From Chthonomonas sp. UBA1950 (GTDB lineage: Bacteria; Armatimonadota; Fimbriimonadia; Fimbriimonadales; Fimbriimonadaceae), in NCBI GenBank assembly GCA_002336105.1, contig DDEQ01000044.1, positions 1 to 64,000 of the forward strand: a DNA stretch of 64,000 nucleotides, in the 5' to 3' direction. Below the pieces are notes generated by a model. That model ran no database searches. It was not told the origin of the DNA and worked only from the letters and a program-made list of their open reading frames with translations. How positions within the stretch are numbered: position 1 is the stretch's first letter; each line of letters begins with the position of its first letter. The translations under genes were made by a program, and so were the position numbers. Shown here in pieces: positions 52,847 to 62,210 of this stretch.

Positions 52847-53893
52847 CTATTTTGATTCAGATTCCTTCTTCAGAACATCGGAAATCGCCAATCCAGGTTG
52901 CACGCCTTGAAAAACCGTTCCAGTTTTTCTCGCCGAGATACGGTCCTTAATGGTTTTGATAGCATCATCAGGCAAGGTGACGTAGCCTGCTTCGACGATG
53001 TCTGCTTGCCCTTTTTCGCTGAACAGGAAGTCAAGGAATTTTTGAATGGCGGGGTCCGAGTCTAGCGCTTTTTTATTGATATACAAAAACAGCGGACGAC
53101 TTAGCAAGCCATATCTGCCATCCTGAACAGTCGTATCTGACGGCACAACTCCGCCCTTACCAAGATCAATCGGAACTACTTTGAGTTTCTCTTTATTATT
53201 GATGTAGTAGTTCAAGCCAACGTAGCCGATGCCGTTCTTGTCGGATGCAACTGCGTTTACAATGACGTTATAATCCTGGTTCGCTTGGTAGTCCTTACGG
53301 ATATCCCCAACCTTTGAATTAACCGCATCGGTAAAGTACTCATAAGTTCCGTGAATTTCGCTGGGTCCATAGAAGTTGATCGATTGGGCAGGCCAATTTG
53401 GACGAACATCAGACCAGGTCTTCACTTTGCTTACGCTTGACCACATCTTCTGAAGTTCTTTCGGCGTGAGTTTGTCGACAAATGAATTTGAATGAGCGAG
53501 GATAACGCAGACTCCGTCGTAAGCGATGGGAACCTCGATAAACTCGACATGTTCTTTTTTCAGTGCTTCGAGTTCCTTTGGCTGGATTGGGCGAGAAGCT
53601 GTGGCAATCTGAACATCGCCACGACTGAATTTTTGCATGCCGGGGCCAGTTCCCGACTTGTTCACGTCCACCTTAAGACCGCTGTTTTCAGCTCCGAAAT
53701 CTTCGCCGAGCTTATTCACGATAGGGAAAACGGTACTGCTACCATCAATCGAAAATCCGTCGTGAGCAGCTCCGTGCATGGCAGAAGATTCGCCGCTGCC
53801 GCATCCAACAACCGCAAGCCCAAGAACCCCGGCAAGAAATGCCATGGAGAATCTCAGGTCGAGAATTCGTTTTACTTGGCTAATGCTACTCAT
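52847..53893 (-). CDS. pstS: Phosphate-binding lipoprotein PstS
   Basis: A 348-residue substrate-binding protein. A lipoprotein signal (lipobox LAVVGC, Cys near residue 31) anchors it. The binding region starts with SIDGSSTVFPIVNKLGEDF (phosphate contacts via Ser/Thr) and continues with NKSGTGPGMQKFSRGDVQIA and the conserved SRPIQ. It delivers phosphate to PstCA. A possible Pho box lies 23 bases upstream. Confidence 0.9.
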   Translation of the reverse strand: MSSISQVKRILDLRFSMAFLAGVLGLAVVGCGSGESSAMHGAAHDGFSIDGSSTVFPIVNKLGEDFGAENSGLKVDVNKSGTGPGMQKFSRGDVQIATASRPIQPKELEALKKEHVEFIEVPIAYDGVCVILAHSNSFVDKLTPKELQKMWSSVSKVKTWSDVRPNWPAQSINFYGPSEIHGTYEYFTDAVNSKVGDIRKDYQANQDYNVIVNAVASDKNGIGYVGLNYYINNKEKLKVVPIDLGKGGVVPSDTTVQDGRYGLLSRPLFLYINKKALDSDPAIQKFLDFLFSEKGQADIVEAGYVTLPDDAIKTIKDRISARKTGTVFQGVQPGLAISDVLKKESESK

Positions 53894-53915
53894 TTCAGGG
53901 CAGGTTACTGAACCC

Positions 53916-53936
53916 CTGTTAAGACGGGATTAACAG
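53916..53936 (-). promoter_or_regulatory. Candidate Pho box upstream of pstS
   Basis: The minus strand reads CTGTTAATCCC then GTCTTAACAG, two TTAA-type elements 11 bp apart, as in PhoB/PhoP direct repeats. The same stretch is also an exact dyad (CTGTTAA and TTAACAG). It lies 23 bases before the pstS ATG. Confidence 0.45.
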
Positions 53937-53967
53937 AATCTGTACCAGAATCGGATAACCTCTTGTT

Positions 53968-56385
53968 GTGGAAGTCATGAGGGTCATAGATGTTGCTCTG
54001 GACCCGAGGAACGGCGGTTCAGAGGCCGTGTGGACATACCAATACCAGCCGAATCTGAGTGTCGGTGATGCTGTACTCGTTCCGCTCGGCCCCAGATCCG
54101 CTCTTGGATTTGTTGTTAGAAGTTACGAATCAACTGAAGAATCTCTCGGCTTCAAATTTAGTCAGTTAAGGCCGGTTCAGAGCAAAATCGATGGATTATC
54201 CCTTCCGGCAGAGTTGGTCGAACTATCAAAAGCGGTCGCGGAAGAAACGTTGTGTTCTTTGCCGGTCGCCCTTTCGGTTTCAACTCCGCCCAGCGTTCGT
54301 GACCGACTTGTGACCGCGTGGAGGATCATTCCCGGGGCAGAAATCAGTGGCAGTTCACTTCAAGTTGAAACGCTACGGGTTCTTAGTGAAGGGGAGATCA
54401 TTCAGTCGAAAACGAAGAAGATTGAACCAGGAGTCTTAAAAACTCTTCAGCAACTACGCTCCTTAGGCAAAGTTGAATCCACCTACACCGTCGCTGCGAT
54501 TCAAGAGCAAAGATCGCGTGAAGTACTTTACCGTTTGACACTCAATGCAGGCGCAGTAGATGAATTTCTCAAGAAGGAAGGGAAACGGAAACCGGCTCAG
54601 GCATTGACATTAATGTGCCTTCAGTCTGCCGAACAGGGTGCGTTTACGTCGCTGGAGATCAAGGCGCTGGCTGGCGTCACTGATGCTACTATCAAAGCTC
54701 TGACAGCTAGCCAGCTTCTTGAAAAAGTCGATCTCGAAACGACAAGGACCTCCAAAGCACCAACCCTTAACCCTGCTCAGCAATTAGCCGTTGACGCGAT
54801 TACCGAAGCGATCCGTAACAAGGTGCCGGCTTCATTCTTACTGTTTGGAGTCACGGGTAGCGGAAAAACTGAGGTCTATCTGAACGCGGCAGCCGAAGCT
54901 TTGCGATCAGGGAGAAAGATCCTTTACATCGTTCCCGAAATTGCCCTCGCAGCGCAGGCAATCGCTCAGCTTCGAGATCGATTTGGCAAGTCCGTAGCCG
55001 TATTGCACTCAGATTTGGCACCAACCGAGCGTTTGCACAACTGGCTGCGAGTTCGAGACGGCGAAGTTCCAGTCGTGCTAGGTGCCCGCTCTGCTCTGTT
55101 TGCCCCGATCAGTAATATCGGTTTGATTATCATTGACGAGGAACACGAAGGCGCTTACAAACAAGAGTCAGCACCAAGATATCACACCAAATCGGTTGCG
55201 CTCAAGCTGGCCGAACTGCACGGTTGCGCAGTTGTTCTTGGATCGGCTACTCCTTCGGTCGAGTCATTTTACGAAGCTGAACAACACGAATCAGGTGCAG
55301 GAAAAACGCCGCTCACCTTGCTTTCGCTGCCTCATCGAGCAGCGTCGGCCCAGTTGCCAACCGTAGAAATCCACGATCTTTCGGAAGGGTACAAGCGGGG
55401 TCAGCCCTCCATCCTTACCGAGCGCATGAAAGCAGAACTGAGTCAGACGATTGAGAGAGGAGAGCAAGCAATTCTCTTTCTCAATCGCCGAGCTTATGCT
55501 CCGTTTTTGGTTTGCCGCGACTGTGGAGAGCAAACCAAGTGCCCACACTGCTCAGTTTCATTGAGTTTTCATCGGCGAGATAGAAAGATCAAATGTCACC
55601 ACTGTGGCTATCAGACGACGCCACCTGATATCTGTCCCAAGTGCGGGGGAGCAAGAATTCAGCCCTTGGGAATTGGGACTGAAAAAGTCGAGGAAGCCGT
55701 CGCTCAAGACTTTCCAGACATTCGAGTCGCGAGGCTTGATCGGGACGTCGCAAGACTCAAAGGCTATGTCGAAGAAACGCTTGCGGCATTCCGATCGGGC
55801 GAGATCAGTGTCTTGGTTGGAACACAGATGGTAGCTAAGGGGCTGGACTTTCCAAACGTAACGCTTGTGGGTGTCATCGCGGCAGATATTTCGCTCAACA
55901 TTCCTGACTTTAGGGCAGGTGAACGGACATTCCAGTTGCTTTCTCAGGTGGCCGGTAGAGCGGGGCGAGGAACTTCTCCTGGCCGCGTCGTCATTCAGAC
56001 TTTCAATCCAACGCATATTGCTGTTCAGGCTGCGCAGAACCACGACTTTCATCGGATGTATGAAGTTCTTCAAAGCGAGCGACGAGACGCGAGTTACCCG
56101 CCATTCTGTCGACTGATCAATATTGTTTTAAGTGGTGAAGATCGAAACGCGGTGACCAAACTCTCAGACGAAATTGGCACAGCGATTCGGAACGCTCATC
56201 CGTCAGTCACCGTGCTCGGCCCGGTCGATTGCCCTGTAGAAAAGATACAAAACCGGTGGCGTAGACACGTGCTTGTCAAGATGCCAAATGAGATGCCAAC
56301 GAGCGAAATTGGCAAGGTTGTTGAGCCATTACAAGCGAAAGGGGTCCAAGTCGTTATCGACGTAGACCCCTATGTCCTGATGTGA
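53968..56385 (+). CDS. priA: Primosomal replication restart helicase PriA
   Basis: An 805-residue helicase that reloads the replisome at stalled forks. The Walker A motif is GVTGSGKTE (about residue 294), the DEAH-type box is DEEH (about 390), and RAGRGTSPGRVVIQTF is motif VI. Zinc ligands are in CRDCGEQTKCPHC, CHHCGY and CPKCGG (about 516-560). It starts with GTG; the first domain (DVALDPR) is the 3'-DNA-binding part. Its 3' end is one base from the convergent gcvPA. Confidence 0.95.
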   Translation: MEVMRVIDVALDPRNGGSEAVWTYQYQPNLSVGDAVLVPLGPRSALGFVVRSYESTEESLGFKFSQLRPVQSKIDGLSLPAELVELSKAVAEETLCSLPVALSVSTPPSVRDRLVTAWRIIPGAEISGSSLQVETLRVLSEGEIIQSKTKKIEPGVLKTLQQLRSLGKVESTYTVAAIQEQRSREVLYRLTLNAGAVDEFLKKEGKRKPAQALTLMCLQSAEQGAFTSLEIKALAGVTDATIKALTASQLLEKVDLETTRTSKAPTLNPAQQLAVDAITEAIRNKVPASFLLFGVTGSGKTEVYLNAAAEALRSGRKILYIVPEIALAAQAIAQLRDRFGKSVAVLHSDLAPTERLHNWLRVRDGEVPVVLGARSALFAPISNIGLIIIDEEHEGAYKQESAPRYHTKSVALKLAELHGCAVVLGSATPSVESFYEAEQHESGAGKTPLTLLSLPHRAASAQLPTVEIHDLSEGYKRGQPSILTERMKAELSQTIERGEQAILFLNRRAYAPFLVCRDCGEQTKCPHCSVSLSFHRRDRKIKCHHCGYQTTPPDICPKCGGARIQPLGIGTEKVEEAVAQDFPDIRVARLDRDVARLKGYVEETLAAFRSGEISVLVGTQMVAKGLDFPNVTLVGVIAADISLNIPDFRAGERTFQLLSQVAGRAGRGTSPGRVVIQTFNPTHIAVQAAQNHDFHRMYEVLQSERRDASYPPFCRLINIVLSGEDRNAVTKLSDEIGTAIRNAHPSVTVLGPVDCPVEKIQNRWRRHVLVKMPNEMPTSEIGKVVEPLQAKGVQVVIDVDPYVLM

Positions 56386-56386
56386 T

Positions 56387-57721
56387 CTACGCTAGTGCGG
56401 CGCGAAGTTCGGTAGCAAAATGATCGATTTGATCTTTCATTCGAAGCTCAGTGCAGGCAACGAGAAGACAGTTGTCCATTCCTGTGTAGTAGCCGCCTAG
56501 CGGTAATCCGGCAAGAATGTGCTTTTCTAAAAGTTGATTGCGAACCTCAGAAGCACTCTTTGGAAGTTCCAAAACGAACTCTTGGAACACTCTGCCGCTG
56601 AACTTAACCTTCGCACCTGCTTTCGTTAATTCCTGGATTGCATACTGGGTGTTTCGAACGCTATCTTCGGCGATTTGCTGAAGTCCGTTCTTGCCGACGG
56701 CAGTCAGATACACGGCGTTGCAGAGAGCCATCAATGCTTCGTTCGTACAGATATTCGAGGTCGCCTTTTCGCGCCGAATATCTTGTTCTCGAGTTCGAAG
56801 TGTCATGACAAAACCGGTACGGTCGCCGTGGGCTTCTTTCGTTTTTCCAACGACTCGCCCAGGAATGCGACGCACGTGCTCCTGTTTACAGGCAAAGTGT
56901 CCAACGACCGGACCGCCTAATCCCATAGCCACGCCAAGGGATTGCCCCTCGCCAACGACGATATCTGCATCGAATTGGCCAGGGGGTGGGATCAAGGCGC
57001 ACGCTACCGGGTCAGCAACGACGATGAACATCGCACCTGCGGCGCGGGCAGCATCTCTAGCCTTTCCTAGATCTTCGATAATGCCGAAGAAATTCGGATA
57101 CTGAACGATGACACAGGCGCCACCATCGACCTTTGAATAGTCGGTGGTTTCGCCGTTAACGCTCTCTATCGTCTCGACCTCAATTCCCATTGACCAGCAG
57201 TAGGTTTTGAGAACTTGGCGATAATTTGGATGGACAGCATCACTGACGACAACTTTTTGGCGACCATTGAACCCGGTCGCGAGAATGGCTGCCTCAGCCA
57301 TCGAAGTCGCGCCGTCGTACATCGACGCATTTGCGAGATCCATGCCGTAAATCTCCGCAACCATCGTTTGATATTCGTAAATGGTCTGAAGATAACCTTG
57401 CGATGCCTCGGGCTGGTAAGGCGTATATGCGGTAAGGAACTCTCCTCGCGAGATAACCGCACCGACCGACGCTGGAATGTACCGGTCATAGATTCCTGCT
57501 CCTAAAAAGCAGGCGTAATCCATCATGTTCTTGTTCTTGAGTGCGAGTTCCCTCAAATGCGCAAGTAACCGATGTTCGTCAAGCGCAGGAGGAAGATCGA
57601 GCGCACCCTGCGCAACCCTAAGGTTCTCAGGAATCTCTCGAAAAAGTTCGTCAATGGACGATGCACCAATGGCATCGAGCATTTCCTTCCGGTCAGCGTC
57701 GGTATGTGGGATATAGGGCAT
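56387..57721 (-). CDS. gcvPA: Glycine dehydrogenase (decarboxylating) subunit 1
   Basis: A 444-residue subunit of the split P-protein of the glycine cleavage system. YIPHTDADRKEMLDAIGASS opens the protein, and FLGAGIYDRYIPASVGAVISRGEFLTAYTPYQPEASQGYLQTIYEYQ is the family signature region around residues 70-116. It forms a heterotetramer with GcvPB, which carries the PLP lysine and is not in this window. It follows gcvH by seven bases in one operon. Confidence 0.93.
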   Translation of the reverse strand: MPYIPHTDADRKEMLDAIGASSIDELFREIPENLRVAQGALDLPPALDEHRLLAHLRELALKNKNMMDYACFLGAGIYDRYIPASVGAVISRGEFLTAYTPYQPEASQGYLQTIYEYQTMVAEIYGMDLANASMYDGATSMAEAAILATGFNGRQKVVVSDAVHPNYRQVLKTYCWSMGIEVETIESVNGETTDYSKVDGGACVIVQYPNFFGIIEDLGKARDAARAAGAMFIVVADPVACALIPPPGQFDADIVVGEGQSLGVAMGLGGPVVGHFACKQEHVRRIPGRVVGKTKEAHGDRTGFVMTLRTREQDIRREKATSNICTNEALMALCNAVYLTAVGKNGLQQIAEDSVRNTQYAIQELTKAGAKVKFSGRVFQEFVLELPKSASEVRNQLLEKHILAGLPLGGYYTGMDNCLLVACTELRMKDQIDHFATELRAALA

Positions 57722-57728
57722 TACTCTG

Positions 57729-58109
57729 TTAGGCTATCGAGGCGATATATGCGGCAGCGTCCAATAGGTTTGCAACTTCTTCTGTGTTTGAAACCTTGAC
57801 CTTGACCAAGAAGCCAGCTCCGTAAGGGTCGCTGTTGATTAGTTCGCTTTGGGCGCCAAGTGCTTCATTTACTTCGATCACTTGACCCGAAATCGGAGCG
57901 TAAACATCGCTCACGGTTTTGACTGATTCGACGCTGCCGAACGTATCTCCGGCCACAAGTGCGCGACCTGGAGTCGGAAGGTCGACGTAGACAACGTCTC
58001 CTAGCTCGGATTGCGCGAAATCGGTGATTCCGATGGTAGCAACATCGCCGTCGAGTCGGACCCACTCGTGTGAGGCCGCATATTTGAGTTCGGTCGGAGT
58101 ATTCGCCAT
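57729..58109 (-). CDS. gcvH: Glycine cleavage system H protein
   Basis: A 126-residue lipoyl-carrier protein. The lipoylated lysine is in GSVESVKTVSDVYAP (about residue 63). The N-terminal YAASHEWVRLDGDVATIGITD is the family signature. It shuttles aminomethyl groups between P, T and L proteins. gcvPA follows. No glycine riboswitch of the tandem type is seen upstream. Confidence 0.95.
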   Translation of the reverse strand: MANTPTELKYAASHEWVRLDGDVATIGITDFAQSELGDVVYVDLPTPGRALVAGDTFGSVESVKTVSDVYAPISGQVIEVNEALGAQSELINSDPYGAGFLVKVKVSNTEEVANLLDAAAYIASIA

Positions 58110-58286
58110 AGCTTTCTCTCTCCTACGAGGATACCTGTGTGGGCCACAGTACCCAAACTATGAAAATGGAGATAAAAAGACCGATTGAATTGGAATCCAT
58201 AACCCGTCATATTCGGTAGTTGCAGTTGTCACGAACACGTGCGACGTTTGGGGGATTTTTGAATAAGCTTATTAACGGGAGAAGCT

Positions 58287-59192
58287 GTGCTGATCGGCAC
58301 TCGACATAGCCATCATCGCTGTCTTCTTAGACTGCTACAAGATGTTGTTGCCAGCGAACAATCGCCGATGCGCGTTCGGACTTTAGCCGAAGCCGCAGGT
58401 TTTTCTCGTGCGCATTTGACGCGAGTTTTTCACTCATTGCTGGCCGAATCGCCTGCAGATCTGGAGCGACGTTTACGACTAGAAAAGTCCGCCTTCAACC
58501 TCCGAGAAGCCGGAATTAGTGTTCTAGAAGCCTCTCGTGATGCCGGATATGCCACCCCCGAGGCATTTAGTCGTGCCTTCCGTGCCGCTTACGGAATGTT
58601 GCCATCGGAATTTCGAAGTGATCGAATCACCGATTGGAAGTTGCCGTGCGCATCGAATGTGCATTGGAACTCAGGTGGGACAATCAGCGAATTTGTCGTT
58701 GCCTCACCAGATTCGGGTCGTTACTCTGTCATCGAACGCCCTGCCGTGACCATGGCAGCCCTTCGGTTTGCCGGCGAAGCTGCTAGCTGGTACGACGCTT
58801 GGCAGGCACTCGAAGCTAGTTTGCCCGAGGAACTCCGAAACAATCCGGCGTTCAGACCGACGATGTTGCATTTCGAGACACACCGAGCTTATCGAAAGCG
58901 AAAACCCCGCGTCGAGATTGCGATTCCTATCCCACAGGACATGGCGATGCCGTTGAGTCTAAGGATTTTGCAGGTGCCCGGCGGCGTCTTTGCGATGCAA
59001 AGAGAGCTGGTAGACGAAACCAAGCGAAGGGATGCACTCACTGACATTGCCGAGAATTGGCTTCCGAAGAGTTCAACCAGTCGCAGTGCCTACCCTGTGG
59101 TGCTCGAAGTGTTCAACGATTGGCCGCACCGCAATACCAAGACAAAGAGCCAGCTAATGGTTGGTCTGGATCTTGGAATATCGATGGCATAA
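58287..59192 (+). CDS. AraC-family regulator with GyrI-like effector domain
   Basis: A 301-residue regulator. Unlike the usual order the AraC DNA-binding domain is N-terminal (residues 10-110: AAGFSRAHLTRVFHSLLAES and GYATPEAFSRAFRAAYGMLP). The C-terminal 150 residues resemble the GyrI/Rob-type ligand-binding domain (YSVIERPAVTMAALRFAGEA). It may sense small cationic compounds. GTG start. Its stop lies inside a hairpin that covers the trmD start. Confidence 0.85.
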   Translation: MLIGTRHSHHRCLLRLLQDVVASEQSPMRVRTLAEAAGFSRAHLTRVFHSLLAESPADLERRLRLEKSAFNLREAGISVLEASRDAGYATPEAFSRAFRAAYGMLPSEFRSDRITDWKLPCASNVHWNSGGTISEFVVASPDSGRYSVIERPAVTMAALRFAGEAASWYDAWQALEASLPEELRNNPAFRPTMLHFETHRAYRKRKPRVEIAIPIPQDMAMPLSLRILQVPGGVFAMQRELVDETKRRDALTDIAENWLPKSSTSRSAYPVVLEVFNDWPHRNTKTKSQLMVGLDLGISMA

Positions 59193-59211
59193 GGGTAACT
59201 TCACCCTTATG
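59188..59211 (+). promoter_or_regulatory. Hairpin covering the trmD ribosome binding site and start codon
   Basis: CATAAGGGT (59188-59196) and ACCCTTATG (59203-59211) are exact complements around a six-base loop. The 3' arm ends in the ATG of trmD, the 5' arm contains both the stop of the araC-type gene (TAA 59190-59192) and the AAGGG that could pair with 16S rRNA. It could act as a translational switch or as a terminator-like end of the upstream gene. Confidence 0.6.
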
Positions 59212-59943
59212 CGCATCGATTTTGTTTCCCTTTTTCCAGACATGCTCTGGCCCGCGTTACGGGCAAGCATGATGCGAAAGGCAACAGAATCCGGCGCCGC
59301 TGAGTTCAGCGTAACCAATCCGAGGGATTTCTGCTACGACAGACACGCCAAAGTCGATGACACACCGTATGGTGGTGAACCCGGAATGCTCATCAAAGCT
59401 GAGCCGATTGCCCAGGCGATCGAGCATCTCGAGCTTAGTTCCGCTAAAACATCGATTGTATTGACTGACCCTGCAGGTACCGTTTTCCAACAGTCAGACG
59501 CCAAAGAACTTGCCCAGCTAGATCATGTTATTTTTCTGTGTGGACACTATGAAGGGATAGACCACCGCATCGAAGAGGAATATGTCACGCACTCATTTTC
59601 CATCGGCGATTACGTTCTCACTAATGGTGAATTGCCAGCGCTGATCATGGCCGATGCAATGGTGCGCCTGATTCCCGGTGTACTTGGCTGCCAGGGAAGT
59701 CTTGAAGCCGACAGTTTTGCCTCAGGTTTGTTAAGCGCGCCAAACTTCACGCGGCCAGAGGAATGGCGAGGCAGGAAAGTTCCCGACGTACTTCTAAGCG
59801 GAAACCACAAAGCCGTCGAGAAATGGAGGCGCACAAAAGGTCTAGAGAGAACGATTCTTCGGCGTCCAGACCTGTTAGCAAAAACCGAACTAACCCGAGA
59901 GGATATTAAGTTGTTAGATTCGTTGAGTCAAATCGGCGAATAA
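59209..59943 (+). CDS. trmD: tRNA (guanine-N1)-methyltransferase
   Basis: A 244-residue SPOUT enzyme that methylates G37 of tRNAs. The conserved core is all here: RIDFVSLFPDM at the start, DDTPYGGEPGMLIKAEPI (about residues 49-66), LCGHYEGIDHRIEEEY (about 109-124) and IGDYVLTNGELPALIMADAMVR (about 130-150). The frame extends upstream to 59161 without similarity, so the ATG at 59209 is the start. rpsP, rimM and rplS, its usual neighbours, are absent. Its 3' end overlaps the convergent helicase by 38 bases. Confidence 0.95.
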   Translation: MRIDFVSLFPDMLWPALRASMMRKATESGAAEFSVTNPRDFCYDRHAKVDDTPYGGEPGMLIKAEPIAQAIEHLELSSAKTSIVLTDPAGTVFQQSDAKELAQLDHVIFLCGHYEGIDHRIEEEYVTHSFSIGDYVLTNGELPALIMADAMVRLIPGVLGCQGSLEADSFASGLLSAPNFTRPEEWRGRKVPDVLLSGNHKAVEKWRRTKGLERTILRRPDLLAKTELTREDIKLLDSLSQIGE

Positions 59944-62173
59944 GTTGATCGAGTAGTTCGATTGCGCCGCCTTTGTTCAGCACTTCATTCTCCGATTCGC
60001 ATTGAGTTGAGTAGAGGCAAGCTGGGCAGCCGATTTCGCATTCACAACTCGTCAAGAGTTTCAGGGCAGACTGGACCCACTCAAGCGCGACTTCGGCGAG
60101 CTTTTCGCAAAGCCCTACGCCACCAGGTGTGGCATCGTAAACAAAAACGGCCGGTGCCATCGTGTCGGGAAAAGTGGCGTACCAACCATGCCCTAGGTCG
60201 CCCCGATCACAAGCTGCTAGTAAGGGCGCTACCGACAAAAGTGCGTGCTCTGCTCCGTGAACTGCACCCATCTGAGACATCACGTCTGCTTCGAGATTTA
60301 ACTCTGGGAAGTCAATACGAACTGCGATAGTTTCAAAGGTCTGGGCAGGAAGATCTAGAGGCTCTACGCCAAGTACGGTGTCGCCGTCTTGTGCCATCCG
60401 TTTATACAGTTGAACTTGATCTGTGACCGTTACGCCAACGAGCGAAACGCCCGGCCCTTTTGTGATCTCAACCCTCTGCTGGATGACTGACGTGCCTTGC
60501 GCGAGGGTGTAGTAGTCACAGGTGATCGGCTCCAGTTGAGCAATCTTCATGTTGAGGTCGAGGTGCTTGACAACAAATGTATTGCCCCGATGGAGATAGA
60601 TCGCTCCCTCATGGGCTTGAGTAAAGGCGCGTCCGTAATCCATCGTCCCAAGCTCCTCGCCTCCAACGAGCAGCCTTATTTGATCACCCGCCCCTCGGAT
60701 GCTCACTCTTGCTGCTGGCGAGTCCGCGCCTGGGTAGAAGAACAGACCTGCACTGAATTTCAGTTCACCGCTACGATCCAACTCTTCGGCGATAGAAAGC
60801 GCAGACGTGCCGAAACGGGTTAGTTCAGTTGGAGATATTGGGCGTTCTTGAGCCGCACATAGAAGCTGTTTCGACAGAATCTGCTTGTTCTCCGGATTGA
60901 TGCTGACGTCCTCGTTACGCGCGCGGAGCACGATGGCTGGTTGTCGCACGATGAACTGTTCGAGCGGGTCATCTTTGGCAACAAAAAGGGCAAGGCTGTC
61001 GCGCGTTCCTCGACCGGCGCGACCCGCCTGTTGCCAGAAACTGCTCGTAGTGCCTGGGTAACCGTTAATTACCACTCCGTCGAGAGTTCCGATGTCGACA
61101 CCTAACTCCATCGCGCTTGTTGCGGACAACCCTAAAAGTTTGCCTTTGAAGATCGCCTTCTCGATCTCGCGTCGTTCTTTCGGGGTGTAACCAGCGCGAT
61201 AACTTTCGATTCGAAGTGGATCGACTTGTTCGTCCTTTGAAAGGCGTCTGCGGGCATATTTGAGAACGAGTTCGGCACCAACGCGTGATCTGCTGAAGAC
61301 GAGCGTCTTTTGATCGCATTCGACTAGGTTGGCGAAGATTTCGCTAGCGGCGATATTCGAACTTAGGCGGTTTCCAGTTCCGAGCAGCGGTGGATTAAAG
61401 AAAACGAACGAGCGCTTTCCGCTCGGGGAACCATCGTCATTGACCAGCGTCGCAGTCCGCCCCGTGAGGTTGCGAAACAGTTCTTCGGGATTGCCGATGG
61501 TTGCGCTGCAAGCAATGATCTGAGGACGGTTATGATGCCATTGGCATAGGCGCAACAGACGTCTTAACACACTTGCCACGTTAGACCCGAATACACCGCG
61601 ATAGGTGTGCATTTCGTCAATAACAATCAGCCGCAGCGACTTAAGGAATTTCGTCCAGTTTTCGTGACTGGGGAGAATTCCAAGATGAAGCATGTCCGGG
61701 TTGGTTAGGATGATGTGACCAAGCTTGCGCAAAGGGCTTCTTTGAGATTGCGGCGTATCACCGTCGTAGCAACCTACTCGAATTCCTGTTGGCATGAGCT
61801 GCTCTAGCTTGCTCATTTGATCTTGTGCGAGGGCTTTGGTCGGAAAGAGGTAAAGACAGCGGCATGCAGGCTCGGTCATGCAGAACTGCATTGCAGGGAC
61901 GTTGTAGCATAGGGTTTTGCCGGAGTTCGTCCCAGTTGTGACGACGACATCCTCGCCTCGCATAGCGGCGTCATAGGCTAATGCCTGGTGCGAATAGAGC
62001 TGGGTGGCACCAAAAGCGAGCAAAGCAGACTCGACCGAGGCGTGCATCGGCGATTCGGGTTTCCGAAACTTGGCTACCCGAGGCATCAGCTCTTCCACGT
62101 GCGTGATTTGGTCTGCAAGGCGTGGATCGGGAAAAAGAAGGTTGCCCGACATGCTTTGGAGCATTATGGACAC
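59906..62173 (-). CDS. DEAD/DEAH helicase with DUF1998 zinc domain (MrfA/YprA-like)
   Basis: A 755-residue SF2 helicase. Motif I is VVTTGTNSGKTLCYN (about residue 77-91), the DEAH-like box is VIDEMHTYRG (about 185), and the second RecA domain has GRAGRGTRDSLALF (about 388). The C-terminal DUF1998 zinc domain carries four Cys in SCECEIGCPACLYSTQCES (about 718-736). MrfA of Bacillus subtilis, a mitomycin-damage helicase, has this architecture. Overlaps convergent trmD by 38 bases and is divergent from the HAD gene (37-base gap). Confidence 0.88.
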   Translation of the reverse strand: MSIMLQSMSGNLLFPDPRLADQITHVEELMPRVAKFRKPESPMHASVESALLAFGATQLYSHQALAYDAAMRGEDVVVTTGTNSGKTLCYNVPAMQFCMTEPACRCLYLFPTKALAQDQMSKLEQLMPTGIRVGCYDGDTPQSQRSPLRKLGHIILTNPDMLHLGILPSHENWTKFLKSLRLIVIDEMHTYRGVFGSNVASVLRRLLRLCQWHHNRPQIIACSATIGNPEELFRNLTGRTATLVNDDGSPSGKRSFVFFNPPLLGTGNRLSSNIAASEIFANLVECDQKTLVFSRSRVGAELVLKYARRRLSKDEQVDPLRIESYRAGYTPKERREIEKAIFKGKLLGLSATSAMELGVDIGTLDGVVINGYPGTTSSFWQQAGRAGRGTRDSLALFVAKDDPLEQFIVRQPAIVLRARNEDVSINPENKQILSKQLLCAAQERPISPTELTRFGTSALSIAEELDRSGELKFSAGLFFYPGADSPAARVSIRGAGDQIRLLVGGEELGTMDYGRAFTQAHEGAIYLHRGNTFVVKHLDLNMKIAQLEPITCDYYTLAQGTSVIQQRVEITKGPGVSLVGVTVTDQVQLYKRMAQDGDTVLGVEPLDLPAQTFETIAVRIDFPELNLEADVMSQMGAVHGAEHALLSVAPLLAACDRGDLGHGWYATFPDTMAPAVFVYDATPGGVGLCEKLAEVALEWVQSALKLLTSCECEIGCPACLYSTQCESENEVLNKGGAIELLDQLIRRFDSTNLTT

Positions 62174-62210
62174 GGAAAGCTGCCGTGGTGCCGGTAGGTA
62201 CCCTGATATT

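Noticed and set aside
58110..58286. Possible glycine riboswitch before gcvH
   Set aside because: No conserved riboswitch core pairs were recognised and the leader is short.
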